Of a stretch of 64,000 bases of DNA, positions 7,833-15,871 are shown one piece after another (the first letter of the stretch is position 1; each line of letters opens with the position of its first letter). The notes under the pieces are model-generated. The model ran no database searches. It had not been told where the DNA came from and saw only the letters and a program-made list of their open reading frames with translations. The position numbers and the translations under genes were made by a program. Source of the DNA: Pseudomonas piscis (GTDB taxonomy: Bacteria; Pseudomonadota; Gammaproteobacteria; Pseudomonadales; Pseudomonadaceae); the NCBI RefSeq assembly GCF_009380155.1, contig NZ_WHUV01000009.1, positions 1 to 64,000 of the forward strand, written 5' to 3'.

Positions 7833-8174
7833 ATGAGCTACGAATATCGGTTGGTGTTTGATGAGCCGCTGGGCGCGCGGCAGGTCATGGATAAGCTGCG
7901 CGGCAGAGCGGACTGTGTGCAGGCGGCAGAGCAGGTAGTCGAGTTCAAGGATCCTGGCCTGGGCAGCAGCGCCGACTATGATCTGCGCCTGACCTTCGAG
8001 AACGACCAGGCGCTCTGGATGGAGCTGCTGTTCCGAACCGCGGCATTGCACAAGTGCCTGGACCGGGTAATGCAGGGGCACCGTTTCAGATGTTTCGAGG
8101 ACGGTGACAGCCACGACGAGGTAACACTCGAACAGGTCTTTACGCTGGGCAGGACCTCCCCTATTTCCCCTTGA
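7833..8174 (+). CDS. Conserved hypothetical protein, immunity-cluster type
   Basis: 113 residues from the ATG at 7833 (MSYEYRLVFDEP); a GTG at 7821 is in frame but has no better ribosome site. An alpha/beta protein with a LWMELLFRTAALH segment and a FEDGDSHDEVTL end. I recall similar small proteins in Pseudomonas immunity arrays but cannot name a family. Its stop overlaps the possible ATG at 8174 of the next gene (TGATG), implying coupling. Function unknown. Confidence 0.6.
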   Translation: MSYEYRLVFDEPLGARQVMDKLRGRADCVQAAEQVVEFKDPGLGSSADYDLRLTFENDQALWMELLFRTAALHKCLDRVMQGHRFRCFEDGDSHDEVTLEQVFTLGRTSPISP

Positions 8175-8185
8175 TGGTTGGGCCA

Positions 8186-8506
8186 ATGAACGAAAGACAG
8201 CAGCTTATCTGTGAACGCTACGACCTTGCTCCCCAGGCGCCGGAGCCGATGATTGCGCTGGCCACCGGCTCCCTTGCGCACTCGCCTATCTATGGCACAA
8301 GGATCGAGTTGCCGCAGAACGGTACGGTCAGTTGGTTTATCCACTGCGGCGAACATTCCACCGCTGTGGATTTCTACCAACCCTTGTGTACCGAACACCT
8401 GGTCGAGTTGTTGCCGGAGGTGATCGATTATCTGTATCTGCCGAGCGGGACGTGTTTCATCATCGACCGCGCCGGTTATGAAGATGTCTGGCAGGACCCG
8501 GAATGA
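8186..8506 (+). CDS. Imm33/DUF2185-like immunity protein
   Basis: 106 residues starting MNERQQLICERYDL. Alternative starts TTG 8171 and ATG 8174 extend it by 4-5 residues and overlap the previous stop. The pattern GTRIELPQNGTVSWFIHCGE, then DFYQPLCTEHLVELLPEVIDYLYLPSGTCFII, matches the Imm33-type domain (DUF2185) of polymorphic-toxin immunity proteins. Third of three co-directional immunity-like genes with no toxin beside them, so probably an orphan immunity array protecting against neighbours' effectors. Family call fairly confident, target unknown. Confidence 0.65.
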   Translation: MNERQQLICERYDLAPQAPEPMIALATGSLAHSPIYGTRIELPQNGTVSWFIHCGEHSTAVDFYQPLCTEHLVELLPEVIDYLYLPSGTCFIIDRAGYEDVWQDPE

Positions 8507-8533
8507 TATCGAGCCGCTTATGGCGGCCCGCAG

Positions 8534-9262
8534 TCAGTTGTCCTGCTCGCCAGGGGACGTGACGCTTTCCAGGCGGTAGCCATAACCGTAGATGGTCAAC
8601 AACTGCCAGCCCCGTTCCGCAGTCAGCCCCAGCTTGTTACGCAGCCGGTAGATGTGGGTATCCAGAGGCCTGGAGGAAAGAATTTCCTCATGGGTCCAGA
8701 ACCGCTCGTACAAGTATTCTCGGGACAACGGCCGGCCCAGGTTGGCGAACAGGCAACGGGCCAGGCGGTACTCGCGTTCGGTGAGGCTGATGGGCACCCC
8801 GGCGCGGGTCACCGTCAGCTCGGCGTCGTCGAATGAAAGGTCGTTGAAGTTCAGCACTTCCTCGCTGTTGCTGCGCTGCAGGCCATGGCGGCGCAGCACC
8901 GCGTTGACCCGGGCCTTGAGCTCGTTGGGACGGAAGGGCTTGCTCAGGTAGTCGTCAGCGCCGGTGTTGAGGGCCTGGACGATATCGCTCTCGGCATCGC
9001 GGCTGGTGAGCATGATGGCGGCCGGTGGCGAGTCCATGTGCTCCCGGGTCCAGCGCAAGAGCGACAGGCCGCTGAGGTCCGGTACTTGCCAGTCGAGGAT
9101 CATCAGGTCGAAGGTTTCCCGCCGTAACTGGCGCAGCAGGTCTTCGCCGCGCTCGAAGCGGTGCAGGGTCCAGGGCTGTTCGCCCGGCCCGGGTATATCT
9201 CGCAGTGTCTGTTCCACCCGCGCCAGTTCTGCGGGTTCGTCATCCAGTATCGCGACACGCAT
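8534..9262 (-). CDS. OmpR/PhoB-family response regulator
   Basis: 242 residues from the ATG at 9262 (AAGGA ribosome site); the frame extends to 9559 without similarity. The receiver domain has D7/D8, phospho-acceptor D57 (LMILDWQVPDLSG), T86 and K108 (YLSKPF). The C-terminal winged helix includes LTEREYRLARCLFANLGRPLSREYLYERFW and YRLRNKL, ending with GYGYRLE. It is transcribed away from a small exported protein gene, aquaporin, FecR-domain and CHASE2 histidine kinase genes. The kinase at 11971-14289 has no receiver of its own and is the likely partner; this is an inference from proximity. Confidence 0.9.
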   Translation of the reverse strand: MRVAILDDEPAELARVEQTLRDIPGPGEQPWTLHRFERGEDLLRQLRRETFDLMILDWQVPDLSGLSLLRWTREHMDSPPAAIMLTSRDAESDIVQALNTGADDYLSKPFRPNELKARVNAVLRRHGLQRSNSEEVLNFNDLSFDDAELTVTRAGVPISLTEREYRLARCLFANLGRPLSREYLYERFWTHEEILSSRPLDTHIYRLRNKLGLTAERGWQLLTIYGYGYRLESVTSPGEQDN

Positions 9263-9482
9263 GCGAGGCAGGTCCTTAGGGGTGTGAATGCGGTCCGAGG
9301 CAAGCCTCGGGCTGGGGAGAAGTTTAGGCGCCGGGGACGAATCTGAACAATTGTGGCGAATTGCTCTAGGGGCGCTGCTCCCTCGGTACGCTGATATCAA
9401 ATAGCCGGTAGCTGTTGGGAGCATCCCCAGCGCCGAACTCCTTGAAGGACGATACCGGCTCGAACGAGCAAGGAAAAGGGCA

Positions 9483-9770
9483 ATGGGCAACATGTCGGGG
9501 ATGATGGATATGGGGTGGGAAAAAATCTCCAAAGGAGCGGATCTGGCGAAGTTCGTCACCCTGTCTCTTGCTGCGCTCTTGGGTTTCGAAGCTTTTTCTA
9601 CAGCTGCCGTCGTTCCGCCACCCCCGCACTACACCCTTCCGGTGCAGCGTTATTTCAGTCCCTCGGTGGATCAGGTCGGCTTCAGTGACTCACGGGGCTT
9701 CGCCCCCGCGACCATTGCGCCGTCGGTGCCATCGGTGGTGTACCAGGACCAGCAACGGTGGGTGTTCTAG
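9483..9770 (+). CDS. Small putative exported or membrane-anchored protein
   Basis: 95 residues, MGNMSGMMDMGWEKISKG then a hydrophobic segment FVTLSLAALLGFEAFSTAAVV and a Pro-rich C-terminal part. An AAGGAAAAGGG stretch precedes the ATG. No family recognised. Codon use is only partly Pseudomonas-like. Divergent from the response regulator gene, so it may belong to that regulon. Could also be a chance frame. Confidence 0.4.
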   Translation: MGNMSGMMDMGWEKISKGADLAKFVTLSLAALLGFEAFSTAAVVPPPPHYTLPVQRYFSPSVDQVGFSDSRGFAPATIAPSVPSVVYQDQQRWVF

Positions 9771-10068
9771 CCATGGGGCCGAACATTCTGAAGAAATATT
9801 GCAAAGCGACACCAGGTTGCGTCCTACCGGTAAATTCGCACTCGCTGAGTGGCACACGGGGGCAATCGGAAGTGCTCCGACACAGGGAGTGTCATCCGCC
9901 GGTTTGGCGGCTGCGGACCGAAGCTCGCTTCGATTCACCGTACAGGGGAAAACAGGGAGTGCCTCCTCAGGACGTAATGCTCGACACAAGGATGTGTCTC
10001 CCTCCTCCGCTGGTTGTCGGCGATCTCGACACTCTCCCTCTCATTTCGAACATCTGTGAAGGCCTCTG
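9771..10068. other. Intergenic region upstream of aqpZ
   Basis: About 300 bp with overlapping short frames in several phases but none with a ribosome site or family motif. It probably carries the aquaporin promoter; no confident -35/-10 pair was identified. Confidence 0.4.
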
Positions 10069-10758
10069 ATGAAAACACTCGGCGCGGAATTCTTTGGTAC
10101 GTTCTGGTTGGTGCTGGGCGGCTGCGGCAGTGCTGTGCTGGCTGCCGGCGTTCCACAATTGGGTATTGGCTACCTGGGCGTCGCCCTGGCCTTTGGCCTC
10201 AGCGTCTTGACCATGGCCTATGCTGTGGGGCCGATTTCCGGCGCGCACTTCAACCCTGCAGTGTCGCTGGGCTTGTGGTTGGGCGGCCGCTTCCCAGGTA
10301 ACCGCCTGTTGCCGTACATCGTCGCCCAGGTGCTCGGTGGCCTGGCAGCCGGTGCGGTATTGTTCCTGATCGCTTCGGGCAAGGCTGGCTTCGACGCTTC
10401 GGCCGGTTTTGCCGCCAACGGCTATGGCGAACACTCGCCCGGTGGTTACTCGATGCTCGCGGCCCTGCTGTGTGAAGTGGTGCTGACGGCGATGTTCCTG
10501 CTGGTCATCCTGGGCGCCACCTCCAAGCGTGCCGCTCCCGGTTTCGCCCCGATCGCCATTGGCCTGACCCTGACGCTGATCCACCTGATCAGCATTCCGG
10601 TCACCAATACTTCGGTCAACCCGGCTCGCAGTACCGCAGTGGCATTTTTTGCCGGCGAGTGGGCTGTGTCCCAACTCTGGCTGTTCTGGGTCGCTCCGCT
10701 GCTGGGTGCGAGCCTGGGAGCCCTGGCCTATCGTCTGATCGCTACTGGTCGGGACTGA
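10069..10758 (+). CDS. aqpZ: Aquaporin Z
   Basis: 229 residues with six membrane segments and both NPA half-helix motifs: SGAHFNPAVS after helix 2 and NTSVNPARST after helix 5, the latter with the Arg of the selectivity filter. Length and motif spacing are those of AqpZ water channels, not the longer glycerol facilitators, and the second motif lacks the GlpF NPARD Asp. Acts in the inner membrane as a rapid water pore during osmotic change. It stands alone; an 11-bp perfect hairpin follows at 10811-10834. Confidence 0.93.
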   Translation: MKTLGAEFFGTFWLVLGGCGSAVLAAGVPQLGIGYLGVALAFGLSVLTMAYAVGPISGAHFNPAVSLGLWLGGRFPGNRLLPYIVAQVLGGLAAGAVLFLIASGKAGFDASAGFAANGYGEHSPGGYSMLAALLCEVVLTAMFLLVILGATSKRAAPGFAPIAIGLTLTLIHLISIPVTNTSVNPARSTAVAFFAGEWAVSQLWLFWVAPLLGASLGALAYRLIATGRD

Positions 10759-10810
10759 CCCGTAGCGCCGGAGGGCCCCAGGCCCGACCGGTGACCCAAG
10801 GCTACGCACG

Positions 10811-10834
10811 CACAACCGCTCTTGAGCGGTTGTG
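10811..10834 (+). terminator. Hairpin downstream of aqpZ
   Basis: A perfect 11-bp stem (CACAACCGCTC / GAGCGGTTGTG) with a TT loop, 52 bp after the stop. No U-tract, so it may be a weak terminator or mRNA-stabilising hairpin. Confidence 0.5.
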
Positions 10835-10956
10835 CCGTTCCCACAGGGATGAATGGCTATAGACCGGTTTCGGTCGAGAGCTATGGCCAGCACGCCAACA
10901 ATCTAGTTCTAATGTCACGGACTTCAGCAGAGCGCGACCACGGATCCGATGATTTC

Positions 10957-11952
10957 ATGACGTACTTACCTATTCGCCACCGGGCCATGTTCGTCCCGCT
11001 CCTGTTCGGCGTGGTGCTGGCCTTGTCCGACTCGATGGCCAATGCCGCCGTTTCTCCAGCCAAGCGCCTGCCCTATATCGACGATAACCAGCAGTGCCGT
11101 GGCCAACCGTTGCCGGCGACGGTCGAGCACCTGACCGGCGAAGCCTGGAAGCTGGACGCCAAGGGCCGCGAGACCGCCCTGGAAGAAGGCATGGATATCG
11201 ACGAGAAGGAAAGCGTGAAGACTTCGCCCTCGGCGTTCGTCAGCCTGTCCCTGGGCGATGGCTCGCGGGTGGTGTTGCCATCCAGCTCCCAGGTCACCCT
11301 GCGGTTGAACGAGCAGTACGCCATTCCCCAGCTGGTATTGGAGCAGGGCCAGATCGAGTCCTACGTGATCAAGCGCAGCAGCGATCACGACCGTTTCCAG
11401 ATCGTGACCCCGGTGGGAGTGCTGGGTGTACGCGGAACCCACTTCCGCGTGCGCAACGACGACCAGCAATCCCTGGTGGAGGTGCTCAATGGCCAGGTGG
11501 CGGTGAACCGGGACGAGGAAGCCATCACCCCGCCCTCCCCTCGTTCGCGCAAGCGGGTTGTGGATAAACCGGCCGGCCCGCAGCCGGGAGAAGTGCAGGT
11601 GATGGCGCGCCAGGGCATGCGGGTGCGCAAGGAGGGTGAGCTCAAGCCGGTGCAATTGCTGGCCGCCCCCCGGCTGCTGGGGCAGGCTGGGCAAACCGGC
11701 GCCCTGCCCGCCTGGCAGCTGATCCTCGAGCCATTGCCCGGTGCCCGGCGCTATCGGGCCCAGGTGGCTACCGACAAGGATTTCCTGAACATCAAGCAAG
11801 AACAGTTCTCCAGTACCCCGCAAGTCAACTTCACTGGGTTGCAGGCGTTTTTCTATCATGTACGCCTCTCGGCATTCGACGAGCATGGCCTGGAAGGAGA
11901 AACCGGGGTCTATGACATTTTCTATTACCCCAGGAGCAGCCGTGTCCAGTAA
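10957..11952 (+). CDS. Exported FecR-domain protein
   Basis: 331 residues from the ATG at 10957; the frame is open upstream to 10822 but the signal peptide fixes the start (MFVPLLFGVVLALSDSMANA). The exported part contains a FecR-like beta-rich domain: GEAWKLDAKG ... SAFVSLSLGDGSRVVLPSSSQVTL ... FQIVTPVGVLGVRGTHFRV ... VEVLNGQVAVN. Then comes a Pro/Arg-rich linker and a fibronectin-like C-terminal domain. Located 18 bp before a CHASE2 sensor kinase, a pairing seen in other Proteobacteria; it probably acts in the periplasm as part of the signal input to the CHASE2 domain. Partnership is inferred from context. Confidence 0.82.
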   Translation: MTYLPIRHRAMFVPLLFGVVLALSDSMANAAVSPAKRLPYIDDNQQCRGQPLPATVEHLTGEAWKLDAKGRETALEEGMDIDEKESVKTSPSAFVSLSLGDGSRVVLPSSSQVTLRLNEQYAIPQLVLEQGQIESYVIKRSSDHDRFQIVTPVGVLGVRGTHFRVRNDDQQSLVEVLNGQVAVNRDEEAITPPSPRSRKRVVDKPAGPQPGEVQVMARQGMRVRKEGELKPVQLLAAPRLLGQAGQTGALPAWQLILEPLPGARRYRAQVATDKDFLNIKQEQFSSTPQVNFTGLQAFFYHVRLSAFDEHGLEGETGVYDIFYYPRSSRVQ

Positions 11953-11970
11953 CCCGCCAACGGGTTACCG

Positions 11971-14289
11971 ATGAGCCTGCGGCGCCGTCGTCGCGACGGT
12001 CGTGAACTGTCCCTGGCCCAGCAGCTGTTCCATCGCCTGGTGCGCGAGTGGCTGTGGGTCAGCCTGCTCTTGTTGCCGCTGACGGCGGCACTGTCCCTGA
12101 GCCATGGGCTGGCGCTGAACAACCTGTTCTATGACCAGTTGCGCCGCTTTACCCCGCTGGCGGTGGATTCGCGGATCCTCTTGGTGACCATCGACGACTA
12201 CAGCCTCCAGCAGTTGGGGCGCTGGCCCTGGCCAAGGGCGATCCATGGCCAGTTGCTCGACCGACTGACGACGGCCGGAGCCAAGGGCGTGTTGTTCGAC
12301 GTGATCCTCAGCGAACCTGGCAGCACCGTGGAAAACGACACCCGCCTGGCCGCGGCCCTGTGCCGTGCCGGCAACGTGTTCCTGCCGGTACTGCGCGAAG
12401 GCGTGGCCCGTTATGGCCAGGACCTGGGCGAGCTGCTGCCGGTGGCGCCGTTGCGCAACTGCGCCCGTGGCCTGGGCCATATCAACGCCGAGGCCGACCC
12501 CGACGGTACGGTGCGCAGCGTCTACCTGCGCGAAGGGCCGCAACAGGCGCCCCGGGCGCAACTGACCTGGCTGATGTACCAGCTCACCGAAGCCGACTCG
12601 CTGGTGCCACGGATGCCGGGCAGCGGCGAGCCGGAGCTGACCCGGGGCTGGTTGCGGGCCAACCCGGTGCGCATCCCTTTCATCGCCAAGGCTGCGGGGT
12701 TTCCCAGCGTGCCCTACGTCAGCGTGTTGCGCGGTGAAGTCCCGCCGGAGCTGCTGCGGGATCGGCTGATCCTGGTGGGGTCCACGGCCCCGGGCTTGGG
12801 GGATCGCTACGTGACCGCGCAATCCGGCAGCCAGGGCACCACCCCGGGCGTCGAGATCCAGGCCAACCTGCTCAATGGCCTGTTGCAACACCGCACCGTG
12901 GTGGCGCTGGGGCAGTGGTCGGGAGTGCTGCTGTCGGTGATCCTGACCGCCGCCTTGCTCGGCCTGCTGCTCTGGCGCCCGCGTCATGCCCTGTGGATAA
13001 CCCTGGGCTGCATGGGGCTGGCGTTGCTGGGCTCGGTATCGATGCTGCGCCTTGGCTACTGGTGGTCGCCGGTGGCCAGCTTGCTGGGCATGTTGCTGGC
13101 GTACCTGATCTGGAACTGGCGGCGCCTGCAGGTCATCTTGAGTTACTTCGGCTGGGAGTTGCAGCGCCTGGACAGCGAACCCAAGGTGTTGCCCGAACGC
13201 CGGCGCCCCCAGGAACCGGTGGGCGATGTGCTGCAAGGCCAGATCGTCGCCCTGGAACAGGCCCTGGGCCGGACCCGGGACACCCGGCGCTTTATCGCCG
13301 ACGGCCTGGAATGCCTGCCGGTGGCGACCCTGATCAGTGATCCGGAGGGGCGGATCCTGCTGGCCAACCGCAATGCCCGCGAAGTGTTCGCGCATTCGCT
13401 GGTGGGGCATTCGTTGCTGGAACAACTGGCGGCCCTGGGGTATCCGGGGCTGGCCGAGCCGGCGCAGTATCCCGGCCTGGGGCAGTTGCCCATCGTGGAG
13501 TTCCGCGATATTCAGCAACGCAGCCTGCGGGTGGAACTGGCGCCGTTGTTGCCGGTGGACAGCGAGACGCCGCTAGGCTGGCTGCTGAGCTTGACCGACC
13601 TGAGCGTCGAACGCGATGCCGAACAGCAGCGCGGGGTGTTGCTGCGGTTCCTGTCCCATGACCTGCGTGCGCCCCACTCGGCGATCCTCGCCTTGCTGGA
13701 TGTGCAGCAGCGCCAGCCGTCGCTGCCCAAGCAGGTCTACGGCCAGATCGAGCAGCAGGTGCGCCGGGCCCTGACCCTGACCGAGGCTTTCGTGCAGTTG
13801 GCCAAGGCCGAGTCGGAGGTCTATCAGTTCGAGCCGAGCATGTTCGCCATGCTGGTGCTGGATGCCTTCGACCAGGCCAATACCCTGGCCCAGCTCAAGC
13901 ACATCCAGCTACGCCATAGCCTGGACGAGCAGGCCGAAAGCCTGGTGCTGGCGGACCAGTCGCTGTTGACCCGGGCATTGTTCAACCTGCTGGAGAACGC
14001 CATCAAGTACAGCCCGGAAGGTTCCACCGTGAGCGTCGGGGTCAGTTGCGCCGAAGGCTGGCTGCGTTGTGAAGTCCGTGATGAAGGCCAGGGTATCGCT
14101 GCCGCGGACTTGCCCCAGCTGTTCGGCCAGTATCAGCGCTTTGCCTCGGCCCGGGGCATCGACGGGCTGGGCCTGGGCTTGTCGATGGTCAAGGCGGTGA
14201 TGGACCGCCACCAGGGGCGGATCAGCTGCCAAAGCGTGGTGGGCCAAGGCTCCTGCTTCATCCTCGAGCTGCCTCTGCTGGAGGAATAG
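11971..14289 (+). CDS. CHASE2-domain sensor histidine kinase
   Basis: 772 residues. One N-terminal membrane helix (~28-45) is followed by a periplasmic CHASE2 domain (~50-310, with RILLVTIDDYSLQQLGRWPWPR, GVLFDVIL, LVGSTAPGLGDRYVT). Then come three closely spaced membrane helices (~312-385), a PAS-like domain (~440-535) and a HisKA/HATPase core. Phospho-acceptor H563 lies in FLSHDLRAPHSAI; the N box is NLLENAIKYSPEG; G boxes are DEGQGIA and GLGLGLSMVK. It lies 18 bp after the FecR gene and ends in a strong terminator. It should phosphorylate an OmpR-type regulator, probably the one at 8534-9262. The start could be a few codons downstream of the Arg-rich tail. Confidence 0.9.
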   Translation: MSLRRRRRDGRELSLAQQLFHRLVREWLWVSLLLLPLTAALSLSHGLALNNLFYDQLRRFTPLAVDSRILLVTIDDYSLQQLGRWPWPRAIHGQLLDRLTTAGAKGVLFDVILSEPGSTVENDTRLAAALCRAGNVFLPVLREGVARYGQDLGELLPVAPLRNCARGLGHINAEADPDGTVRSVYLREGPQQAPRAQLTWLMYQLTEADSLVPRMPGSGEPELTRGWLRANPVRIPFIAKAAGFPSVPYVSVLRGEVPPELLRDRLILVGSTAPGLGDRYVTAQSGSQGTTPGVEIQANLLNGLLQHRTVVALGQWSGVLLSVILTAALLGLLLWRPRHALWITLGCMGLALLGSVSMLRLGYWWSPVASLLGMLLAYLIWNWRRLQVILSYFGWELQRLDSEPKVLPERRRPQEPVGDVLQGQIVALEQALGRTRDTRRFIADGLECLPVATLISDPEGRILLANRNAREVFAHSLVGHSLLEQLAALGYPGLAEPAQYPGLGQLPIVEFRDIQQRSLRVELAPLLPVDSETPLGWLLSLTDLSVERDAEQQRGVLLRFLSHDLRAPHSAILALLDVQQRQPSLPKQVYGQIEQQVRRALTLTEAFVQLAKAESEVYQFEPSMFAMLVLDAFDQANTLAQLKHIQLRHSLDEQAESLVLADQSLLTRALFNLLENAIKYSPEGSTVSVGVSCAEGWLRCEVRDEGQGIAAADLPQLFGQYQRFASARGIDGLGLGLSMVKAVMDRHQGRISCQSVVGQGSCFILELPLLEE

Positions 14290-14311
14290 CACCGGAGGAA
14301 ATAACGAGACG

Positions 14312-14340
14312 AAAAAACCGGCACAAAAGCCGGTTTTTTT
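14312..14340 (+). terminator. Rho-independent terminator after the histidine kinase
   Basis: AAAAAACCGGC - acaaaa - GCCGGTTTTTTT forms a short GC stem with flanking A and T tracts, 22 bp after the kinase stop. It can also end the leftward transcript from the acyltransferase gene. Confidence 0.85.
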
Positions 14341-14455
14341 CTTTAGGCGTAAAACTTATGCACCTTTTTCCATATTTTATGAGCTTCTGAAATATGCATA
14401 TAAATCAGTGATTTATATCTTTGTTTCAAGCGTCCTAGGAAAATTCGTGCACAGG

Positions 14456-14464
14456 TTATCCACA
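14456..14464 (+). promoter_or_regulatory. Intergenic DnaA box
   Basis: Exact TTATCCACA next to the 3' end of the acyltransferase gene; one of thirteen exact copies between 11.5 and 33.5 kb (see findings). Confidence 0.5.
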
Positions 14465-14469
14465 GTTGC

Positions 14470-15240
14470 TCATACAGCAACCTTATCCGTGGCAGAGTCC
14501 AATGGTGGCAATGAGCCCATTTCCCGCTGGGCCTGCTCGTTCCAGGCTGCCACCCGGTCGTTGAGATCGGCGATTGCCCGTGGGCCGCTGCCTTCGGCGT
14601 ACATGGGCGCGCCAATGGTCACGGTGATGGTTCCAGGGCGCTTGCTCCAGCCAGTCTTGGGCCAGAACTTGCCGGCATTGTGGGCCACCGGCAGGACTGG
14701 CAAGTCTGCGTTCACCGCCAGGGCGCTGCCACTGCGGGAGAACTTGCCGACCTGGCCATAGGGCACGCGGGTGCCTTCGGGGAAGATCAGCACCCAGACA
14801 TTGTCCTTGAGCAGCTCATCGCCCTTGCTCGCCACTTGCTTGAGGGCGGCCTTGGGGTTGTCCCGGTCGATGGCGATGGGGCGCAGCATGGCCATGGCCC
14901 AACCGAAGAACGGCACATACAGCAGTTCACGCTTGAGTACTTGGCTCAAGGGTTGGAAGTAGGCCGAGAGGAAGAAGGTCTCCCAGGTGCTCTGGTGGTT
15001 CGAGACGATCACGCAAGGGCGTTCCGGAACATTGTCCGCGCCCTTCACTTCCACGCGGATGTCGAGCAATACCTTGGTCAGCCACAGGGCACAGCGACAC
15101 CAGTAGACATTGATAAAGCGATAGCGCGCCTTGAAAGGCAGGAACGGCGCGATGAAAAAGCTCAGGGAGCACCACAGCAAGGCGCTGGTGCTCAACAGCA
15201 GGTAAAAGAAGAAGGTTCTGATGGCCTGCAGGATCGACAT
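14470..15240 (-). CDS. 1-acyl-glycerol-3-phosphate acyltransferase family protein
   Basis: 256 residues from MSILQAIR at 15240; the frame extends eight codons further. PlsC-family signature: an N-terminal membrane segment (FFFYLLLSTSALLWCSLSFF), an HX4-acid motif as NHQSTWETFF, block III FPEGTR and LPVLPVAHNAG. It transfers an acyl chain to lysophosphatidic acid or a related lysolipid in the inner membrane. Located leftward after gmhB with an 80-bp gap, as at PA0005-PA0006 of P. aeruginosa, where the enzyme was reported as a lysophosphatidic acid acyltransferase. Pseudomonas has several PlsC paralogues, so the exact substrate is uncertain. Confidence 0.88.
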   Translation of the reverse strand: MSILQAIRTFFFYLLLSTSALLWCSLSFFIAPFLPFKARYRFINVYWCRCALWLTKVLLDIRVEVKGADNVPERPCVIVSNHQSTWETFFLSAYFQPLSQVLKRELLYVPFFGWAMAMLRPIAIDRDNPKAALKQVASKGDELLKDNVWVLIFPEGTRVPYGQVGKFSRSGSALAVNADLPVLPVAHNAGKFWPKTGWSKRPGTITVTIGAPMYAEGSGPRAIADLNDRVAAWNEQAQREMGSLPPLDSATDKVAV

Positions 15241-15320
15241 AGCGGCGTTTACCATTGCGGGCATGCCCGCTTTAAAAAGCGCTCTCCCGAACGGTCCTTG
15301 GTCAGGATGCCAGAAGGGGC

Positions 15321-15854
15321 CTAATTGTGGATAAGTTCAGCGGCAACGGCCGCCAAGTCGTCAAAAATCAAGGTGCCTACCGGCAGGGTTTTCCCCAGGG
15401 TCTTTTCGCCTTTTCCGGTCTTTACCAATACGGGCTGACAGTCGACGGCTCTTGCCGCCTCCAGGTCACTGAGACTGTCGCCTACGAACCATAGATGGCC
15501 GAGATCGGCCTGGTAGTGTTCGGCGATGGTCCGCAGCATTCCCGGCTTGGGCTTGCGGCAGTCGCAGCCTTCATCCGGACCATGGGGGCAATGGACGATC
15601 AGCCCGACTTCGCCGCCCTGCTCCGCCACCAGCTCGCGCAGGCGCGCGTGCATGGCGTCGAGGGTGGCCAGGTCGTAGTAGCCGCGGGCAATGCCGGACT
15701 GGTTGGTGGCCACCGCCACCGTCCAGCCGGCCTTGCTCAACTGCGCAATGGCTTCGATCGATCCGGGGATCGGTATCCACTCCTGCACCGATTTGATATA
15801 GGCATCGGAGTCGTGATTGATCACGCCGTCGCGATCGAGTATCAGCAGTTTCAC
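15321..15854 (-). CDS. gmhB: D-glycero-beta-D-manno-heptose-1,7-bisphosphate 7-phosphatase
   Basis: 177 residues of the HAD superfamily: LLILDRDGVINHDSD (catalytic DxD), VATNQSGIARG, a zinc-binding loop VHCPHGPDEGCDCRKPKPGM with the Cys/His ligands, and FVGDSLSDLEAA. This zinc-loop form is specific to GmhB-type heptose/histidinol phosphatases. It removes the 7-phosphate in ADP-heptose synthesis for the LPS inner core. It follows glyS by 17 bp on the same strand, the usual Pseudomonas order. A DnaA box overlaps its 3' end. Confidence 0.93.
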   Translation of the reverse strand: MKLLILDRDGVINHDSDAYIKSVQEWIPIPGSIEAIAQLSKAGWTVAVATNQSGIARGYYDLATLDAMHARLRELVAEQGGEVGLIVHCPHGPDEGCDCRKPKPGMLRTIAEHYQADLGHLWFVGDSLSDLEAARAVDCQPVLVKTGKGEKTLGKTLPVGTLIFDDLAAVAAELIHN

Positions 15855-15871
15855 AGCAGTTCCCTATCCGC

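Noticed and set aside
11965..13518. 517-codon frame antisense to the CHASE2 kinase
   Set aside because: Gln/His/Arg-rich shadow frame typical of high-GC antisense strands.
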